Below, piece by piece: positions 61,541-64,000 of a DNA stretch of 64,000 bases. Numbering within the stretch: the stretch's first letter is position 1; each line of letters begins with the position of its first letter. The translations under genes were made by a program, and so were the position numbers. The notes below the pieces were generated by a model. That model did not search any database and had not been told where the DNA came from. It worked only from the letters and a program-made list of their open reading frames with translations. This DNA comes from a virus: IMG/VR virus record IMGVR_UViG_3300023174_000056, positions 104,145 through 168,144 of that record. One strand, written 5' to 3'.

Positions 61541-61805
61541 ACTTTACTACCTTTTCCAGCATGGCGATCATCGCTTGGGCTTCGTCTTTACGAACAATAA
61601 AAGAGTCATAGCAGCAATCTTTATTGTCCCTATTAAAAAGATATTTGTATGCCGCTTTTAATCTACTCCAAAAACTCTTGTAGTTATTTATACGGAACTC
61701 AAAATTGAGATCGCCGTATTCCCTATCGTATGTAAAACGAACAGCATGATGGGCGTCGGAGCAATCACAATTAAACCATTTTGTTTCAAATAAATGATCA
61801 CTCAT
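61527..61805 (-). CDS. Conserved-looking phage protein, 92 aa
   Basis: Begun at MSDHLFETKWFNCDCSDAHH (61805); an open extension of 17 codons upstream lies within the neighbour and is not needed. FNCDCSDAHHAVRF followed by beta strands and FWSRLKAAYKYLF is a pattern I recall from short proteins of many phages, with no known role. Overlaps the preceding gene by 8 nt. Confidence 0.77.
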   Translation of the reverse strand: MSDHLFETKWFNCDCSDAHHAVRFTYDREYGDLNFEFRINNYKSFWSRLKAAYKYLFNRDNKDCCYDSFIVRKDEAQAMIAMLEKVVKYERT

Positions 61806-61968
61806 TTTGTGCCACCCATTCCTTTGCCGCTTCTTCCGTATCAAATAGCATTTCAAATTCTATATCAATATCGTGGGTCACAACCCATTTACCAGTTGGT
61901 TCCCAACAAGATAAGCAACGGCAACCTTTTTCTAACTCGTAATGTGGTTCTATTTGGTATTTAGACAT
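61798..61968 (-). CDS. Small protein, 56 aa
   Basis: MSKYQIEPHYELEKGCRCLS then CWEPTGKWVV to KEWVAQNE. The Cys-x-Cys-x-x-x-Cys cluster may bind metal; the C-terminus has an amphipathic helix. Joined to neighbours by short overlaps (8 nt and 19 nt), which supports it as a real gene. Confidence 0.72.
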   Translation of the reverse strand: MSKYQIEPHYELEKGCRCLSCWEPTGKWVVTHDIDIEFEMLFDTEEAAKEWVAQNE

Positions 61969-62285
61969 TTTAATTCTCTAATACGGAGTAAAAGTGCTTC
62001 TCTTTTCAGAGATGTCCATCCATATGCTTTAGCATACGGTTCTTCTTCTATGCCCCATATTTCATTTAAATATTTTTCGTGCTGAACAAATAAATTTTCT
62101 ACTTCTATAAGCAATTCTCGTAATTGCTGTTTTTCTTTATTAGCGTCAGCAAGCATCTTATTTAAGACATCAAATTGATTTAGGATGCCCGCTCTACCAA
62201 GAAACGAATCTAAATCTTCTGGATTATCGTATCCAGTTGCTCGCTTCCAAAGCGATATTTCTTTTTCTAATTCTTCATTTGTCAT
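61950..62285 (-). CDS. Coiled-coil protein, 111 aa
   Basis: MTNEELEKEISLWKRATGYD, then a heptad-like helix (FDVLNKMLADANKEKQQLRELLIEVE) and a Leu/Arg-rich end. Overlaps by 4 nt with the preceding gene. No family recognised. Confidence 0.75.
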   Translation of the reverse strand: MTNEELEKEISLWKRATGYDNPEDLDSFLGRAGILNQFDVLNKMLADANKEKQQLRELLIEVENLFVQHEKYLNEIWGIEEEPYAKAYGWTSLKREALLLRIRELKCLNTK

Positions 62286-62503
62286 CGTAATTCCTCTAAC
62301 ATTTTATCAATTTCATCACACACTTCTTCTTGTTCCCATTTTGCTTTTAGTGATTGTGGCTCATTTCCTATTTGGGAACGAGCCTTAACCAGCAACCTTC
62401 TTAAATGGAAGATTAGTTGGTCTTTTTCTTCTTGTTGCCTTTTATGTTCTAGTAATGCTTTTTCACCAATTGATTGGTCATCATGCCATTGACTATTGCT
62501 CAT
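62282..62503 (-). CDS. Helical protein, 73 aa
   Basis: MSNSQWHDDQSIGEKALLEH followed by a charged coiled-coil segment and an acidic end. Linked by 4-nt overlaps to both neighbours in the same small-gene operon. Function unknown. Confidence 0.72.
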   Translation of the reverse strand: MSNSQWHDDQSIGEKALLEHKRQQEEKDQLIFHLRRLLVKARSQIGNEPQSLKAKWEQEEVCDEIDKMLEELR

Positions 62504-62724
62504 TTTATCTCCCTGTATTCTTTTCTCATATCACAAACGCATTTATTTTCTTTGATAGAATACCCAAAAGTATCGTTAGGATAGCATTTTTGTTTACACA
62601 AATCAAGAGGTTGAATGTCCGAAACCTGAACCAAAAGATAAATAACACCAGCAATACAAGCCGCTGGAATAAATACAGCAAACAGAATAAAAAGTTCTGG
62701 TCTGTTTCTAATAACTTCTTTCAT
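62500..62724 (-). CDS. Membrane protein with Cys-rich tail, 74 aa
   Basis: One strong membrane segment at residues 11-31 (LFILFAVFIPAACIAGVIYL), then a periplasmic or cytoplasmic tail with four Cys (CKQKCYPND ... CVC). Could be an inner-membrane effector such as a superinfection or lysis regulator; no family was recognised. Confidence 0.75.
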   Translation of the reverse strand: MKEVIRNRPELFILFAVFIPAACIAGVIYLLVQVSDIQPLDLCKQKCYPNDTFGYSIKENKCVCDMRKEYREIK

Positions 62725-62732
62725 CCCATCCT

Positions 62733-62996
62733 CTATTCATGTGCCTTGCAGCACGCACTTTCGCTACCATCATGGCAATCATACCACGACGCTTCCCAAG
62801 AAGCAAGCGCATCCCGTAGCCTGTTATTATCCGCTAGTAGCGCTTCTACCCGCTTCAACGCACCTGTTAGGTTTAGGTGAAGTTTATCATGTGGATCAAG
62901 TATCTTTCGTAGTTCGGCGGCAACATCGGCATTACCTTCTGCTCGCCCCCTATTGTATTCTTCGGTGTCTGTTGAAATATATGTGTAGGTACTCAT
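62733..62996 (-). CDS. Hypothetical protein, 87 aa
   Basis: MSTYTYISTDTEEYNRGRAE, a helical mid part (LKRVEALLADNNRLRDALAS) and a His/Cys-containing end (CHDGSESACCKAHE). ATGA overlap with the 57-aa gene upstream. Family unknown. Confidence 0.75.
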   Translation of the reverse strand: MSTYTYISTDTEEYNRGRAEGNADVAAELRKILDPHDKLHLNLTGALKRVEALLADNNRLRDALASWEASWYDCHDGSESACCKAHE

Positions 62997-63166
62997 CGCA
63001 TCCTCTTTAAAATTTCCTCACGAAGTCTTTGTACCACGTTACGGTTATCATACTCGTTGTTATAACCAGACTCACGGATAAGCTCGTCTACTAGCTGTTC
63101 ATTTTGCTTTGATTTCTTATTGTGTTCCTCTTTTAATTTTACCATATTGACACATTTATCGCACAT
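62993..63166 (-). CDS. Small charged protein, 57 aa
   Basis: MCDKCVNMVKLKEEHNKKSK to EEILKRMR; N-terminal CxxC and otherwise a charged helix. Its TGA overlaps the next ATG (ATGA), and its ATG overlaps the upstream TGA (TGATG), strong operon-type signs for a gene this short. Confidence 0.75.
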   Translation of the reverse strand: MCDKCVNMVKLKEEHNKKSKQNEQLVDELIRESGYNNEYDNRNVVQRLREEILKRMR

Positions 63167-63420
63167 CACAATACCTCAAAATCTTCTTCTTTAATGTTAG
63201 TTGTAAACACGCCACGATCATCCATTAGGACAGCATTATCGCCAAATTCGGGGTTGTTGCTAATCCAACCCATAAAAAGATAGCGCTGTCTATTAACTAT
63301 TTTATCGCTCCACATACCTCCACGGGTACACCTGATCCAAGTGTACGGTTGGAATGTGCGAACTTCGGGCTTCTCTACTGCTGCTTCAACAACTTTTTGT
63401 AGTTTAGATTTACGGGGCAT
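63166..63420 (-). CDS. Hypothetical protein, 84 aa
   Basis: Begun at MPRKSKLQKVVEAAVEKPEV (63420), 11 nt inside the preceding gene's end; an open extension of 43 codons lies entirely over that gene and is unlikely. PYTWIRCTRGGMWSDKIV and beta strands suggest a small SH3-like domain. Confidence 0.75.
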   Translation of the reverse strand: MPRKSKLQKVVEAAVEKPEVRTFQPYTWIRCTRGGMWSDKIVNRQRYLFMGWISNNPEFGDNAVLMDDRGVFTTNIKEEDFEVL

Positions 63421-63646
63421 CGGTGTACTCTGGAATTTGTAGGGCATTGATATTATCCGCCAACTCTGATCGGGAAACCATTGGAATACAAGCAACCAAC
63501 ATTGGACGACAAGCCGCTGACGCCGCTTTACGCATCGCTTCCGCTCCACGCCTAAATGCCGCTCTTTCGTATTCTTTACGGAGAGCGATCATTTCGTTGG
63601 TCATAATATTTACTTCATTTTGTGAATATTCTTTTTCGTCAGTCAT
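63410..63646 (-). CDS. Hypothetical protein, 78 aa
   Basis: Begun at MTDEKEYSQNEVNIMTNEMI (63646) with AAGGAT ahead; the frame upstream covers the neighbour and has no site. Ala/Arg-rich helix (FRRGAEAMRKAASAAC). No family recognised. Confidence 0.75.
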   Translation of the reverse strand: MTDEKEYSQNEVNIMTNEMIALRKEYERAAFRRGAEAMRKAASAACRPMLVACIPMVSRSELADNINALQIPEYTDAP

Positions 63647-63647
63647 T

Positions 63648-63935
63648 TTATTTATCCTTCTGTAATATATCATACGCTGCGTGTTGTTCCCTTGTCCATT
63701 GTGCATAAGGAATACCGCCGCCATTACCAAAGAAGTGGCGTAGCAATTTACGTAGTTCTTTATTTTCTTTTAATAGTTCTTCACAGCGTACTTTCCAAGT
63801 TAGGCCTGGAAAGTGATGTTCGCCAAAATAAGCAAGTTTGCGAAGTTCTTTTACTTCACCAGCCAAACGCTCTTGTGACTCCATAAGCGCTTTATTTGTA
63901 GCGGTCAACCACTCAATCTTTTCGGCGTCAGTCAT
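63648..63935 (-). CDS. Coiled-coil protein, 95 aa
   Basis: Begun at the ATG at 63935 (MTDAEKIEWLTATNKALMES) with GGAGG 6 nt ahead rather than the TTG two codons upstream. Long Leu/Glu/Lys coiled coil, then a Gly-rich GNGGGIPYAQWTREQHAAYD. Overlaps the partial gene at the right edge by 8 nt. Confidence 0.77.
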   Translation of the reverse strand: MTDAEKIEWLTATNKALMESQERLAGEVKELRKLAYFGEHHFPGLTWKVRCEELLKENKELRKLLRHFFGNGGGIPYAQWTREQHAAYDILQKDK

Positions 63936-64000
63936 CCTCAACCTCCATGCCTAATACTACCATAGCCCTACGCTTGCCGTCAAGCCACTCTTTATCTATT
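63928..64000 (-). CDS. C-terminal end of a gene entering from the right edge
   Basis: A frame open to base 64000 ending IDKEWLDGKRRAMVVLGM-EVEDD and TGA at 63930-63928. The stop overlaps the next ATG in the manner of the other genes here, so a real partial gene is likely. Only 24 residues are visible; identity unknown. Confidence 0.65.
   Translation of the reverse strand, partial: IDKEWLDGKRRAMVVLGMEVEDD

Noticed and set aside
63951-63985. TTGACG-18-TAGTAT promoter-like pair at the right edge
   Set aside because: It lies inside the apparent coding end of the partial right-edge gene, the spacing is 18 and both boxes are imperfect.

Overview
This window is a strongly AT-rich stretch of a large tailed phage (Caudoviricetes). 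Contractile-tail baseplate genes, a T4 gp55-like late sigma factor, long runs of abutting or overlapping genes on the minus strand, homing endonucleases and phage-borne RNA genes all point that way. A T4-like or jumbo myovirus is the best guess. Promoters of the TTGACA-17-TATAAT type and clear AGGAGG ribosome binding sites suggest a host with sigma70 and standard Shine-Dalgarno initiation, so a Bacteroidetes host is unlikely. The host itself cannot be named from the sequence.

Layout, read along the minus strand from high to low coordinates. (1) 64.0-57.5 kb: a dense set of small early-type genes (zinc-ribbon and membrane proteins, a DnaQ-like exonuclease, an HNH nuclease, a probable frameshifted membrane gene) plus two lysis- or hydrolysis-type genes, one of them a secreted SLT-like transglycosylase on the plus strand. 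(2) 57.5-50.8 kb: a metallopeptidase, a 1067-aa two-enzyme protein (NTase plus cytidylyltransferase), small proteins and a GH19 endolysin. (3) 50.8-48.0 kb: an RNA island. It holds a complete tmRNA (ssrA) with a legible tag ending in YALAA, a previously unlabelled structured RNA carrying a domain that matches the GTPase-associated centre of 23S rRNA, a ClpP-like protease, a small lipoprotein, tRNA-Gly, an inverted HNH gene and an odd tRNA-Ala. (4) 48.0-41.8 kb: a SpoU/TrmH methyltransferase, an HNH nuclease, adenylosuccinate lyase, a PIN-PhoH ATPase, an ATLF-like metallopeptidase and a Cas4/RecB-like nuclease. (5) 41.7-31.1 kb: a 13-gene nucleotide-sugar and glycosyltransferase block. (6) 31.1-29.4 kb: small genes and the late sigma factor. 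(7) 29.4-1 kb: the late virion block (M15-peptidase hub protein, 1878-aa protein, gp25, gp6/J-like wedge, a 3696-aa giant with two predicted seven-bladed propellers, and further large tail proteins running off the left end).

The most unusual part is 47-51 kb. The phage brings its own tmRNA, a ClpP-like peptidase that could act on tagged products with host ClpX/ClpA, a 2'-O-methyltransferase of the family that includes the thiostrepton-resistance enzyme acting on A1067 of 23S rRNA, and an RNA imitating the rRNA element that contains A1067. The two RNA genes share a composite element in which an inverted repeat surrounds the -35 box and its right arm abuts the -10 box. Together this looks like a translation-takeover or ribosome-rescue module. 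Joint function is inference; the parts are readable in the sequence.

Transcription: strong sigma70-type promoters are seen only in the 42-60 kb part. None was recognised in the structural and sugar blocks, which fits late expression through the gp55-like factor.
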